Positions 17,501 to 25,436 of a DNA stretch of 52,188 bases are shown here, one piece after another (within the stretch, counting starts at the first letter, position 1; every line of letters begins with the position of its first letter). This DNA comes from Burkholderia sp. Bp9143. Lineage in GTDB: Bacteria > Pseudomonadota > Gammaproteobacteria > Burkholderiales > Burkholderiaceae. The notes below the pieces were generated by a model, which ran no database searches, was not told the origin of the DNA, and was given only the letters and a program-made list of their open reading frames with translations. The stretch lies in contig NZ_QTPO01000059.1 of assembly GCF_003853645.1 (NCBI RefSeq), forward strand, positions 1-52,188, read 5' to 3'. A program made the translations under genes and the position numbers.

Positions 17501-18061
17501 TGGACGCCGAACGAGCTGGCGCCGCAGGCGCTGCAGTTCGACCCGAAGTTCCTGACAGGCATCCGGCAATTGTCGACCGTTGGCGCGCAGCTCTATATGC
17601 AGGGCGATGCGAGCGAACGCTTTGAGATGATGGCACTGCCCACGCCCAACGTGACACGCTCGGAGCTGTCGGTTGACGGCAAGCAGATCGTCTACTTCAA
17701 CCAGCAGGAAAACTGGACGCCGCTCGCGTGGCCCGGTACCGGCCTGAATGGGCATGCGGGGCTGACATGGCAGACACTCGACGCCGGCCTTCGGCAAGCG
17801 TTCGATTCGACCGGCGACTGGGCATTCCTGCGCCTTCTGGGCAAGGCCGACATGAAGCAACTCGACAGCACCCGCTACCAGCTGACGTGGAACACCACGA
17901 ACGGCGAACCCTTGTCGTACGTAATGCGCACACAGATCGGCGCAGGACCGCTCGAATTGCTGAAGCTGCGAGGCTTCCGGATGCCCGAGCGGATTTTTAT
18001 CGTCGGCAAGGCGGGCGTCGTGCCGGTATTACCGCCCCTGCCACCGGAGCTTCAGCCATGA
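14513..18061 (+). CDS. tssM: TssM (IcmF family), T6SS inner-membrane complex protein lacking Walker A
   Basis: A 1182-residue protein. Two N-terminal membrane helices (about 26-46 and 63-85), a cytoplasmic domain and a third helix (about 388-410) lead to a long periplasmic part ending in the C-terminal domain that binds TssJ. This is the TssM layout. Where many TssM proteins have a Walker A nucleotide motif (GxxGxGKT), this one reads WLLLNGTDALIED (137-149), with no Gly-Lys-Thr/Ser, so nucleotide hydrolysis is unlikely. Starts at 14513 or 14516 are both possible. The stop overlaps the second tssF start as ATGA. Confidence 0.93.
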   Translation: MMNARNNMQILGTAEAASTETNRLLAWGPIFLALILAGIAFALVWFKGDLFGVLTREAKLGASVWIFLALVAVLLLHVGLLFGGAYRLVGRVFRAEVGDRGAAVKQTRTLKCDARLQTLCDELRATRGWWWRYRTRWLLLNGTDALIEDVAPGLKRAGVMPVAEAILVHAAPDGIDVGEWRRQIRQLRRRRPVDSVVHVTDANARETELPRALATLATDLGWAAPVTLLHAVPAKGGHPETFEAIGAFPGPSLRGAQPASTLREQLATIGRFTADAGVRLCVTPTRVTYLAQISQYIDEQRESIISGWNALFASHWHRSPLTGVMFAPVFETSVAVPMPVPVVPIALARAEAAAVEQPVVFQNQPAALLPAWRTIALRRGTGRRVGFYWPNVLAWFVTVAAVASCVWMTGSFIGNQRLVREARATANGAVEARPQTAAAWRAQLALQQLIEKLEYRQQHGAPWYLRGGLSRNDDVLAGLWLPYRIAATRNLQTPVVQTIGDLLKAAGQTRADSLESQDTRSGTYNTLKTYLMLGDPSRAESAFLKRMLVSLWPRPVEMPLGERDDTGQRLARFYAEHLKAHPEWRIATNDGLVTSTRNMLVTQMGLASADDTVYQGIIEEAKGKYADASLETLLAGADARGLFLTSQTVPGIYTRAAWDGMIATAIDKAASERRTSGDWVLTGAQPAQTIGNTLSQGAIRTAAVIDEKHAAEDLRQRLTARYFAEYTAAWQGMLNSVRWQPAANLNGAIEQLTRLADAQTSPLIALMKAVQYQAQAGRPSQALTDTLVRKAQSLIGSDDQTVAPVVNPLDKPFGPLLALMGDAGAVPAAGGKGNAAANIALNGVSLSRYLTAVTTMRLKLQQIAGSPDAQAMARSLAQAVFQGKLSELSQARDDAALTAASLGTAWSGFGDAVFAQPLEAAWQTILQPAAASLNEAWRASVAAPFNAAMSGRYPFFDTNADASFAELGRYVRPDTGLIARFVTTQLAGVLKLEGDHWTPNELAPQALQFDPKFLTGIRQLSTVGAQLYMQGDASERFEMMALPTPNVTRSELSVDGKQIVYFNQQENWTPLAWPGTGLNGHAGLTWQTLDAGLRQAFDSTGDWAFLRLLGKADMKQLDSTRYQLTWNTTNGEPLSYVMRTQIGAGPLELLKLRGFRMPERIFIVGKAGVVPVLPPLPPELQP

Positions 18062-19968
18062 CCGACAGCAGGAACAGACCGCTGGTGCCCGAAAGGAGTC
18101 CCGGCGCTCCGCAGGAAGTGGCCGTAGGCCATGGGATGAAAGGTCGCCTGGATGACGAGCGGATGGTCCCGCAAGACGATCCATTCCTGAGATATTTCGA
18201 TTCGGAAATGCGCTACCTGCGCGAAGCGGGCAGAGAATTCACCGAAGCGCAGCCGCAGGCCGCGCGCCAGCTGGGGATGACTACGCCCGGCGCGCGGGAC
18301 GAGCGCGTGGAAGCAGTCTACGAGGGCTTCGCGTTCCTCGCGAGCCGGCTGCGAATGAAACTCGATGACGCACTGCCAGAAATCACTGATCCTCTGATCG
18401 CGCACCTGTGGCCGCACGCGGGCCGCACGATTCCGTCGCTGGCGATCCTCGAGTGCGGGCCGCGCGCGGGCGAGGCACGGATTCTGGATACCCTGCCAGC
18501 GGGCCTGCAGGTGCGCTCGACGCCAATCGGCACCGACGGAACAGTATGCGTTTATCGCACCACCCAACCGGTACGTCTGCTGCCGCTAGAAGTTTGCGAT
18601 GCGGGCGTACGGATGCGCGAGGACGGCCGCACGGTGATCCGACTTGCATTCAATTTGCTGCATCGCGAGCAGCGCCTGCTGGACGATCTGTCGCGCATCC
18701 GCCTGTATCTCCACGGAGATCCGCCGACTGCGTCGGCGCTGTATGCCGTTTTCACGCGACAGATCGAATCGATCGGCGTGCGCATGCCGCGCCTGCTTGA
18801 CGGTCAGTTGCAGCCGCAACCGGCCGTGCGTTTCGAGGCAGCCGGTTTCGGGCCGGATACCCGGCTGTGGCCGGTCGACCGTGACGCGCGCGACGCAGAG
18901 CTCGATCGCGAGCAGACAATGCTCGAGTATTTCGCGTTCCCGGAAAAATTCCACTTTGTCGACCTCTGCGGATTCAACACGGCAAGCGTGCCGTCTGGTG
19001 AGACGCGCATCGAGTTCGAGATCTTGATTGATGGCCGCATTGGCGGCGAAGTGACGTTCAACGCGAACAACATCCGTCTGTTCTGCACGCCGGTGATCAA
19101 CCTGTTTGAACTGGACGCGCAGACGATTCGGCCCAACGCGCATGATCGCGATTATCCGGTACGTCCGCCCGCGTCGGCCGGCGATCATATCGAGCCTTAT
19201 GACGCACTGTCGGTCCTGGCAGCTGATCCCCGCAATGCGATGCACTACGAATACCAGTCGTTCAAGGAGTTCCGACACCGCGGCGGGATGATGCGCTACG
19301 AGTCGCCTGAGCGCTACTTCCACACGTCTATCCGCCATGGCGTAACGGGACAGCGTGAGATGTGGGTAACGCTAGGTGGCCAGCTATGGGATGAACCCGG
19401 CAGCTTGCCGGACGGACACGTAACGGTCCGGGTACTGGCAAATAACGGCCGCCTGCCGCGTATGGCGCTACGCGAATCGATGATTACCGAGCCTGTATCG
19501 GCGTTTGCGGGTGTCGAGCGGGTGCGCAATCTCACGGCACCGACGATGCCGCTGTATCCGCCTCGTGGCGGCGAGTATGACTGGAAGGTGGTCTCGCACT
19601 TCAATGCGGCCGGCTCCACTGAACTGAACATGATGGATGCGAGTGCGCTGCGCGGTGCGCTGTCACTGTACGACTGGTCGCCGCTGGACGACAACAAGCG
19701 GCGCATTGAGGCAATCCACCATGTATGGCTGGACGAAGACACTGAAATTGTCGGTGCGCGAGTCGACAGGATCGTGAATGTGAACGTCGGCATCGAGCCA
19801 TCGGGCTTCGCCGGTCCGGGCGATGTCGCGCTGTTCGGCGATGTGCTGAGTCGATTCGTCGGTCGCTATGCCTGCTTCCATTTCGCGGTGCGGCTCGTGT
19901 TATATGAAGGTGTGGGCGGGCCGGGCCGACGTTATCCGCGCGTAATCAAGACGGGAGATTGGCTGTGA
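18058..19968 (+). CDS. tssF: TssF, T6SS baseplate subunit (second, divergent copy)
   Basis: A 636-residue TssF paralogue. It has LRYFDSEMRYLREAG in its first tenth, YEGFAFLASRLRMKLDD, NIRLFCTPVINLFELDAQTI and a late LSLYDW, all at positions equivalent to the first copy, plus an N-terminal extension of about 40 residues. ATG 18058 overlaps the tssM stop and has GGAG 7 bases upstream; the frame is open far upstream inside tssM, but that part is a shadow. No second tssG follows; tssJ comes next. Both copies look intact, so this is not a decaying duplicate. Confidence 0.93.
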   Translation: MTDSRNRPLVPERSPGAPQEVAVGHGMKGRLDDERMVPQDDPFLRYFDSEMRYLREAGREFTEAQPQAARQLGMTTPGARDERVEAVYEGFAFLASRLRMKLDDALPEITDPLIAHLWPHAGRTIPSLAILECGPRAGEARILDTLPAGLQVRSTPIGTDGTVCVYRTTQPVRLLPLEVCDAGVRMREDGRTVIRLAFNLLHREQRLLDDLSRIRLYLHGDPPTASALYAVFTRQIESIGVRMPRLLDGQLQPQPAVRFEAAGFGPDTRLWPVDRDARDAELDREQTMLEYFAFPEKFHFVDLCGFNTASVPSGETRIEFEILIDGRIGGEVTFNANNIRLFCTPVINLFELDAQTIRPNAHDRDYPVRPPASAGDHIEPYDALSVLAADPRNAMHYEYQSFKEFRHRGGMMRYESPERYFHTSIRHGVTGQREMWVTLGGQLWDEPGSLPDGHVTVRVLANNGRLPRMALRESMITEPVSAFAGVERVRNLTAPTMPLYPPRGGEYDWKVVSHFNAAGSTELNMMDASALRGALSLYDWSPLDDNKRRIEAIHHVWLDEDTEIVGARVDRIVNVNVGIEPSGFAGPGDVALFGDVLSRFVGRYACFHFAVRLVLYEGVGGPGRRYPRVIKTGDWL

Positions 19969-20501
19969 CACGGCAAACGAATTGGACGCTTCGCAGAATC
20001 CGACTTGCAGGCGCATGGGTGACGGCCGCTGCACTGCTCTCCGGCTGCGGCATGTGGCAGTCGGCAAAGGAAACGACTGTCGACGCAACACGCGCGGTAT
20101 TCATCGCCAAGGTGAAACAGATGAACCTTGTCATCGAAAGCCGCGCTGCGCTGAACCCGAACGAGCAGGGCCGGTCGCTGCCGGTCGTATTACGCGTCTA
20201 TCAATTGAAGGATACGAAGACCTTTGAAAAGGCAGCTTATGGTCAGCTGCTAGACGATGATCGCGCGTTGCTGAAGGCCGACCTCACCGGCAGCATGGAG
20301 GCCGTACTCGGACCCGGCGCGACGGTAAAGCTGTCGGCGCCAATGGCCGACGCGGCGCAGGCCGTGGGCGTCGTGGTTTTTTTCCGCGATCAGGGTGGTG
20401 CCACGTGGCAACTGGTGATTCCGAAATCACAGTGGAAGAAGACTGATCCCGTGAAGCTCATCGTGACGGGCAACCAGATTGAACTGGGCGCGGAACATTG
20501 A
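19965..20501 (+). CDS. tssJ: TssJ, T6SS outer-membrane lipoprotein (second copy)
   Basis: A 178-residue lipoprotein starting at GTG 19965, which overlaps the tssF stop (GTGA) and has GGGAG 7 bases upstream. The signal peptide ends in the lipobox LSGC (Cys28). The core ALNPNEQGRSLPVVLRVYQL matches TssJ and is homologous to the first copy. As the gene next to tssM-tssF, it is the copy most likely produced with this TssM. It is the last recognisable T6SS gene before the accessory tail. Confidence 0.92.
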   Translation: MTRQTNWTLRRIRLAGAWVTAAALLSGCGMWQSAKETTVDATRAVFIAKVKQMNLVIESRAALNPNEQGRSLPVVLRVYQLKDTKTFEKAAYGQLLDDDRALLKADLTGSMEAVLGPGATVKLSAPMADAAQAVGVVVFFRDQGGATWQLVIPKSQWKKTDPVKLIVTGNQIELGAEH

Positions 20502-20560
20502 CGAGGCAACGTATCGAGCGCGCGCGACGCGCTTCAGCCATCCTCACCATGACTCAGCTA

Positions 20561-20583
20561 GGGCCGCGGCGCTCCGCCGGCCC
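20561..20583 (+). terminator. Possible hairpin after the tssM-tssF-tssJ block
   Basis: GGGCCG (20561-20566) pairs with CGGCCC (20578-20583), with further partial pairing inside, 60 bases after tssJ. The following bases (GATTTGCACATTCTGTC) are only slightly T-rich. It may separate the T6SS transcript from the next gene. Confidence 0.25.
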
Positions 20584-20669
20584 GATTTGCACATTCTGTC
20601 TCGACAATGCCGCGCAAGCCGGCGAGCGGACAAGTTCAAGGGCGATCTCTGCATGAAAGGAACCGACGA

Positions 20670-21728
20670 ATGACGAGGCATGGCGGAACGCAGACAAACG
20701 CGAGGGAACACTCCCCTTTCGACTGCCTAGCGGGTCTGAACCGCCGGTACCCCGAACTGTTGCCACGGCTTGACCTGCTGCGTGCCGCACTGCAAACGGC
20801 CGGCTCGACGCCGGGCCAGACTGTCGGAGCAATCTGGGGCATGCCGTCGCACTGGTACCTGCCGTTCCATACGACTGCCCAGGCGCTCAACGACCTGCTC
20901 GGGCAGATGGATCGCATGGGAACGGAGGTTCAGCGTGTCGCCCGTTCGACGCCCACGTTGGTCAACACGCTTGCGGCGTGGCGCCTGACGCAGGGGATCT
21001 ACCGGTTCGACGCGACGCTTTTTGACGAACTGTGTGCGACGCCTGTCACGGGCGCTCTGCCGACAGACCTGCTTACGCGCCTTCCGGAGTGGACCGTCTA
21101 TGTCGAAACACCCGGGTTCATATGGAACGGCTCGGTACTGGACGGGGTATTTGCTCAGGCAGGTGAAATTTTTGACGGCACGGAGGGGCTCGCATTCGTC
21201 CTGAACGCGAGGGAATGCGCGACCATGCTGATTCTTCGCCTCGATCAACCATCACTGGAAGCTGCGATCGAGGTGTCGATCAATGGCGATGGCGAATCCG
21301 CACCTGCGCTTGCGACGGAAATGCGTAGCGTGCTGCCGCGTCTTGTGTCGCTGGTGTTGTATCTGTGCAGTGAGGCGCCGGAGCTGGGCGACGGTGCGTC
21401 TCTGCCCGTCAGACCGCAACCGAGGCGTACGCACCGGGGCGTCAGGATGATGCCAGCGCGACGCCCCGTCAGGTGGGAGGTGGGGACGCGCTTGGGCGCG
21501 TCGTTGCGTTCGGCATGGCAGTCGGTGAATGAGCAGGGCGAAAACGATGCCACACGCGGGTCTCATGCAAGTCCACGCGCACATATCCGTCGGGCGCACT
21601 GGCACACGATTCTGAGCGGCCCGAGGCAGAACCCCGTCCGTTCCCTGCGCTGGCTTCCGCCGATTCCGGTCAACGTGATGGAACCCGACGATCTGGTACG
21701 CACCATCCGGCCGGTCACGTCCGGCTGA
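20670..21728 (+). CDS. AcrVA2-family protein (anti-CRISPR homologue)
   Basis: 352 residues. The protein shares ordered motifs with AcrVA2, the Moraxella inhibitor that depletes Cas12a by acting on its nascent chain and message: AAWRLTQGIYRFD (102-114), LPEWTVYVE (138-146), LVSLVLYLCSEAPEL (225-239), VGTRLGASLR (271-280) and the C-terminal HIRRAHWHTILSGPRQ (305-320) followed by LRWLPPIPVNV. I compared these with the family from memory; the C-terminal RRxHWH block is the strongest marker. ATG 20670 has GAAAGG 9 bases upstream; the frame opens earlier at 20607. No cas gene is visible nearby. Whether it inhibits anything in this host is unknown. Confidence 0.75.
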   Translation: MTRHGGTQTNAREHSPFDCLAGLNRRYPELLPRLDLLRAALQTAGSTPGQTVGAIWGMPSHWYLPFHTTAQALNDLLGQMDRMGTEVQRVARSTPTLVNTLAAWRLTQGIYRFDATLFDELCATPVTGALPTDLLTRLPEWTVYVETPGFIWNGSVLDGVFAQAGEIFDGTEGLAFVLNARECATMLILRLDQPSLEAAIEVSINGDGESAPALATEMRSVLPRLVSLVLYLCSEAPELGDGASLPVRPQPRRTHRGVRMMPARRPVRWEVGTRLGASLRSAWQSVNEQGENDATRGSHASPRAHIRRAHWHTILSGPRQNPVRSLRWLPPIPVNVMEPDDLVRTIRPVTSG

Positions 21729-21756
21729 CTGCCGCGAGGATTCAATCCGATGAATC

Positions 21757-22152
21757 GTGCAGCGTGGTCGCCACGCGTTCCTGCCACCATCCGCAAGCGG
21801 GTGCAGCGTGTTCTTCCGACGTTGCCCGCACTTGGCGGATCCGGCACACCGGATTGCGCCGTGGTTTCGCGTCAGCAAGGGACAGTGGTGTCATCTCTGC
21901 GCCGTGAAGGCCAGAACCCGCACGATAGAACAGATGTAGGAGCTCGCGCAGTCGCGCGGCGGCCACTGCCTGTCGACGGTCTACCCGGGCGCACATGGCA
22001 AGATCGAATGGCAGTGCGCGAAAGGCCACGTTTGGCATGCGTCGGTCAGCAGCGTCTGGCGTGGCAGCTGGTGTCCCGAATGTGCGTGGGCGAGCCGGCG
22101 CATGGCCCGCCGGCAGAAAAAGAGCGGCAACCTGGTGCCGATCGCGGTGTGA
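21757..22152 (+). pseudogene. Decayed zinc-ribbon protein gene with in-frame TAG
   Basis: One frame runs from 21757 to TGA 22150-22152 and is broken only by TAG at 21937-21939. The translation on both sides belongs together: SKGQWCHLCAVKARTRTIEQ before the stop, then ELAQSRGGHCLSTVY, KIEWQCAKGHVWHAS and RGSWCPECA after it. This CxxC / GHxW / WCPxCA pattern is that of repeated zinc-ribbon proteins found on many bacterial islands. A single base change (CAG to TAG) would explain the stop. The N-terminal part before residue 40 does not look conserved, so the gene may also be truncated. Confidence 0.6.
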
Positions 22153-22199
22153 TATGTGCGGTGATACGGCTTGGAAACGGAGCAGGTAAGAATAATGTG

Positions 22200-22256
22200 T
22201 GCGATGAAGAGACGGGGCTGCATTACAACCGGCATCGCTACTACGACCCGAATAGC
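22200..22256 (+). pseudogene. Short remnant of an Rhs core C-terminus
   Basis: About 19 codons read CDEETGLHYNRHRYYDPNS, almost identical to the conserved YDEETGLHYNRHRYYDP stretch just before the toxin junction of Rhs/polymorphic toxin proteins. The sequence on either side is unrelated. It is therefore a fragment left by recombination or deletion, and shows that an Rhs toxin gene once stood at or moved through this edge of the T6SS locus. Confidence 0.65.
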
Positions 22257-22267
22257 GTTCGACCCCC

Positions 22268-22295
22268 ATCGAAGGATTCAACTGAATCCTTCGAT
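22268..22295 (-). terminator. Perfect 12-bp hairpin after the HAD gene
   Basis: Arms 22268-22279 and 22284-22295 (ATCGAAGGATTC / GAATCCTTCGAT) pair perfectly around a 4-base loop, 4 bases beyond the minus-strand HAD stop at 22300. There is no U-run, but the position fits termination of the LysR-to-HAD transcript. It also marks the boundary with the Rhs remnant. Confidence 0.5.
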
Positions 22296-22299
22296 CGCC

Positions 22300-23031
22300 T
22301 TAAGAACTTCTACGCCCCCCGACAGGCCCGCCGAGCACCCGACACAGCGACGACAAATCGCGCAGCGTGAGGTGTGCGGAAGCCGCTCGTTGCTGAACGT
22401 GTTCCGCGTCCGGATGCGTGTCGCGAACCAGCCACGCCGCCTGAAGCCCCGCATTCAACGCGCCGACGATATCGAGGTGGTAGTCGTCGCCGACGTGCAG
22501 CAGTTCCGCCGCAGGCACGCCGAGCGTCGCGGCGGCCGCATGGAAGATCTCCGGCTCGGGTTTCGCGAACCCGACCGCACGCGCGTTGAGCGTTGCGCGG
22601 AAGAACTCGCCGCCACCCGTCAACCGAAGGTCCGCATTGCCGTTCGTCACCGCGACCAATGGAAACCGCGCGCTCAGCCATGTGAGCGCCGGCAGCGCAT
22701 CGTCGAAGAACTCGACCTGATTCCTTGCGGAATAGAACACATCGTATGCGCGGTCGGTCAGCGTGACGTCTTCGTTCGCGCGTTCGAGCGCAAGCCGGAT
22801 CGATCCGATGCGCAATGCACGATAGTCTCCGACGAGATTCGGGTGCGAGCGTTCGTACTCATCGCGCAGTTGAGCCAGGGTCTGCGACGTCGGCAGCACG
22901 CTCGCGGTATTGGGCGCGTGCGCGATCAGCCACGCATGCAGCGACGCCTCGGCCCGTTCGACGGAGGGTCCGAACGGCCACAGCGTGTCGTCGAGATCGA
23001 ACGAGATGGCGGAAACGTTGGTCAGGTGCAT
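22300..23031 (-). CDS. HAD-superfamily hydrolase
   Basis: 243 residues with all four HAD motifs: DLDDT (nucleophile Asp), VTNGN (motif II), a Lys in GFAKPEPEIF (motif III) and GDDYHLDIVGA (motif IV). The length and the helical cap between motifs I and II fit subfamily IA (phosphoglycolate-phosphatase or haloacid-dehalogenase-like). The substrate is unknown. ATG 23031 gives MHLTNVSAISFDLDD; a GTG at 23073 would overlap the preceding gene. It is the last gene of the minus-strand cluster. Confidence 0.85.
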   Translation of the reverse strand: MHLTNVSAISFDLDDTLWPFGPSVERAEASLHAWLIAHAPNTASVLPTSQTLAQLRDEYERSHPNLVGDYRALRIGSIRLALERANEDVTLTDRAYDVFYSARNQVEFFDDALPALTWLSARFPLVAVTNGNADLRLTGGGEFFRATLNARAVGFAKPEPEIFHAAAATLGVPAAELLHVGDDYHLDIVGALNAGLQAAWLVRDTHPDAEHVQQRAASAHLTLRDLSSLCRVLGGPVGGRRSS

Positions 23032-23060
23032 GGCGACGGAAGATACCACGCGGTTGCCGT

Positions 23061-24032
23061 TCACCACGGCCACGGGATCGAACGTCCCGCGCCGTTTTCG
23101 GCAGCCTGCCGATACAGGAAGCGCGCGACGGTCAGGTCCTGAAGCGCGAGTCCGGTCATGTCGAATACCGTGATCTCGTGCGGGGCACGATTGACCGACG
23201 CAACGCCAGCGAGGATGTCACCGATTTCCGTGCGCGGCAAATCCGGCGCCCACTGGCACTCGCCGATGCTGCGCGCCTGCTCGTGATCGTCCACGAAAAT
23301 CCGCGCGCGCTCCAGTACGCGTTCGGGAAGCTCGCGCTTGCCCGCGGTATCCGCGCCCACGCAGGTCAGGTGCGTGCCTGGCTGAACCGCATCCGCATCG
23401 AACAGCGGGCCGCCGCCCGGTGTTGCCGTGATGACCACGTCGCTGTCGGACACTGCATCGTTCCGGTCCCGTGCGACGCGGATGTTGCAGCGTTCGCGGA
23501 ATGCCGATTCGAACACCGGATCGGGCTCGCCACTGACGTTCACGTACTGCACCGAGCACCGTTGCGGCAGCAGCGTGATCGCATAGTCGAGCTGGACGCG
23601 CGCCTGCACGCCGGTGCCGAATACACAGATGCGCGTGCTGTCGAGGCGGGCGAGCGCCTGCAGCCCGAGGCCGCCGGCCGCACCGGTCCGGGCGGTGGTG
23701 ATCGCATTGCCATCCATGATGCAGAGCGGGCGGCCCGTGGCCGGATCGAACAGCGCGATCGTCGCCTGGTGCGGCTCGCCGCCCCGGCTCCGATTGCCGG
23801 GCCAGAACCCCGCTGCCTTGAAGCCGAGCAGATCCTGACTCGCGACGTCGCCCGACTTGATGCCGAACACGCCGCCCGTATGCAGCTTCTCGCGCACGAC
23901 CGGGAACACGCGTCCGGCGCGTTGACTATGCAGCACGAAGGCTTCGCGGACCGCGGTCATCACTTGTTCGGCTTGAAGCGCCGGTTCGACGACATCCCGG
24001 TCGAGAAGAAGGAGTTGGGCGTCTGTCGGCAT
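23061..24032 (-). CDS. Ornithine cyclodeaminase/mu-crystallin family protein
   Basis: 323 residues with the family's Rossmann region (RICVFGTGVQARVQLDYA) and the substrate-side IMDGNAITTARTGAAGG pattern. Family members include ornithine cyclodeaminase, alanine dehydrogenase and ketimine reductases, all NAD(P)-dependent. ATG 24032 is chosen over the open frame to 24095 because it gives the normal MPTDAQLLLLDRD start. Its neighbours are a D-amino-acid PLP enzyme and a HAD hydrolase, which suggests an imine or ketimine reductase in amino-acid breakdown rather than the arginine pathway served by the second family member at 34627. Confidence 0.85.
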   Translation of the reverse strand: MPTDAQLLLLDRDVVEPALQAEQVMTAVREAFVLHSQRAGRVFPVVREKLHTGGVFGIKSGDVASQDLLGFKAAGFWPGNRSRGGEPHQATIALFDPATGRPLCIMDGNAITTARTGAAGGLGLQALARLDSTRICVFGTGVQARVQLDYAITLLPQRCSVQYVNVSGEPDPVFESAFRERCNIRVARDRNDAVSDSDVVITATPGGGPLFDADAVQPGTHLTCVGADTAGKRELPERVLERARIFVDDHEQARSIGECQWAPDLPRTEIGDILAGVASVNRAPHEITVFDMTGLALQDLTVARFLYRQAAENGAGRSIPWPW

Positions 24033-24193
24033 GATGGGCGAGCCTGTCGGGTGCGGTGCAAATCGCGGTTTTATAGTTTGTACAGATTTAGACAAATAGT
24101 CAATGCCACGCGGACGAGGGTACGGTGGCCGGCTTCTCCGTTGGAAGTCGGCGCATCACATCACCGCACCACTGGCCACTGCGCCCGCAATCC

Positions 24194-25324
24194 TTACCAC
24201 CCGTAGAAGCGCGGCCAGGCTTGCACGGTGCCGTCGCCGCCCAGCGCGTGGTATTCCGGATGTTGCGCACCGGTCGCGCACGCGTGGTTCGGCAGGATCC
24301 GCAAACGGGTGCCGATCGGAAACCGCTTCGCGATGTCCGCGTCGGGCGCACCGTTGCGAGATACGATGCCGTGCTCCTGATTGGCCGAGCTCATGACGTA
24401 CTCGCCGAGCACTTCACCGTCTTCGGTACACACCTGCCCGTAGCCGAAATCCCGCGCCTGCCGCTGCGTGCCGCGATCGCGGCTCATCGCCATCCAGCCG
24501 GCGTCGACGATGGCCCAGCCTTTCTCTTCCTGGTGTCCGATGACGGTGGTCAGCACCGACAGCGCGATGTCGGACAGCGCACACACGCCGATGTTGTGCA
24601 TCACGAGGTCGAACAGCACGTACACGCCCGCGCGGACTTCCTTCACCCCGTCGAGGTGCTGCGCGGACAGCGCGGTCGGCGTCGAACCGATGCTCACGAC
24701 CGGGCACGGCAAGCCGGCCGCCCTGAGGCGCTCGGCGGCGTGCACGGTCCGGCTGCGCTCCTGTTCGGCGATCGCGACCAGCGCGTCGCGGGTGTCGTAT
24801 TCATAGCTGGATCCGGCGTGAGCAAGCACGCCGCCGAGCGTCATGCCGCCGTCGACCAGCGCGCGGCCGACGTCGATCAGCAGGTCGTCGTCGGGTCGAA
24901 TCCCCGAACGGTGGCCGTCGACGTCGACCTCGATCCAGACTTCGAAGCGCTCGCCGTGCGCGCGCCCGAATTCGGCGATGGCGTTCGCGATCTGCAGGCT
25001 GTCGGCGACGATCTTCAGGTCGCAGCCCTGCCGGCGCAGTGCGAGCGCCTGGCCGAGCCTGGCGGGAATCATCCCGACCGCATAGACGATGTCGCGCACG
25101 CCGCTCGCGAAGAACTGTTCGGCTTCCTTCAGCGTCGACACCGTGATGCCCTGCGCGCCGGCCGCAACCTGCGCGTCGACGACGTGCTGGCACTTGGTGG
25201 TCTTCACATGCGGCCGGAACTTGACGCCCAGTGCGTCGAGATGCGCCTGCATGCGCGCGATGTTGTCGCGCATGCGATCGACGTCGATCAAGGCGGCGGG
25301 GGTGTTGAGGGGAGGAATGCCCAT
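24194..25324 (-). CDS. DSD1-family PLP enzyme (D-threonine aldolase / D-serine dehydratase-like)
   Basis: 376 residues of the fold-type III group. The N-terminal barrel carries the PLP lysine in FRPHVKTTKCQ, and the C-terminal domain has NHACAT, the His/Cys metal-binding pattern of the DSD1 group. Such enzymes cleave or dehydrate beta-hydroxy D-amino acids. ATG 25324 gives MGIPPLNTPAALIDVDRM; the longer frame to 25408 lies in the promoter region. The LysR gene upstream (same strand, 112 bases away) is the likely regulator. The exact substrate cannot be read from the sequence. Confidence 0.87.
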   Translation of the reverse strand: MGIPPLNTPAALIDVDRMRDNIARMQAHLDALGVKFRPHVKTTKCQHVVDAQVAAGAQGITVSTLKEAEQFFASGVRDIVYAVGMIPARLGQALALRRQGCDLKIVADSLQIANAIAEFGRAHGERFEVWIEVDVDGHRSGIRPDDDLLIDVGRALVDGGMTLGGVLAHAGSSYEYDTRDALVAIAEQERSRTVHAAERLRAAGLPCPVVSIGSTPTALSAQHLDGVKEVRAGVYVLFDLVMHNIGVCALSDIALSVLTTVIGHQEEKGWAIVDAGWMAMSRDRGTQRQARDFGYGQVCTEDGEVLGEYVMSSANQEHGIVSRNGAPDADIAKRFPIGTRLRILPNHACATGAQHPEYHALGGDGTVQAWPRFYGW

Positions 25325-25436
25325 GATGCGTTGTCCCGGTGGGTTGCCGACACGGACACTGTAGGGCGTTTGGCAAGCAACGTGTTTAACGTGTACCAAA
25401 TCGATCATTAAGCGGTATTTAACCCAGAAAAGCCGT

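Noticed and set aside
21750..22370. A 206-codon plus-strand frame as a real gene
   Set aside because: It covers the zinc-ribbon relic in the wrong frame and only picks up the Rhs fragment near its end; the composition is that of chance reading.
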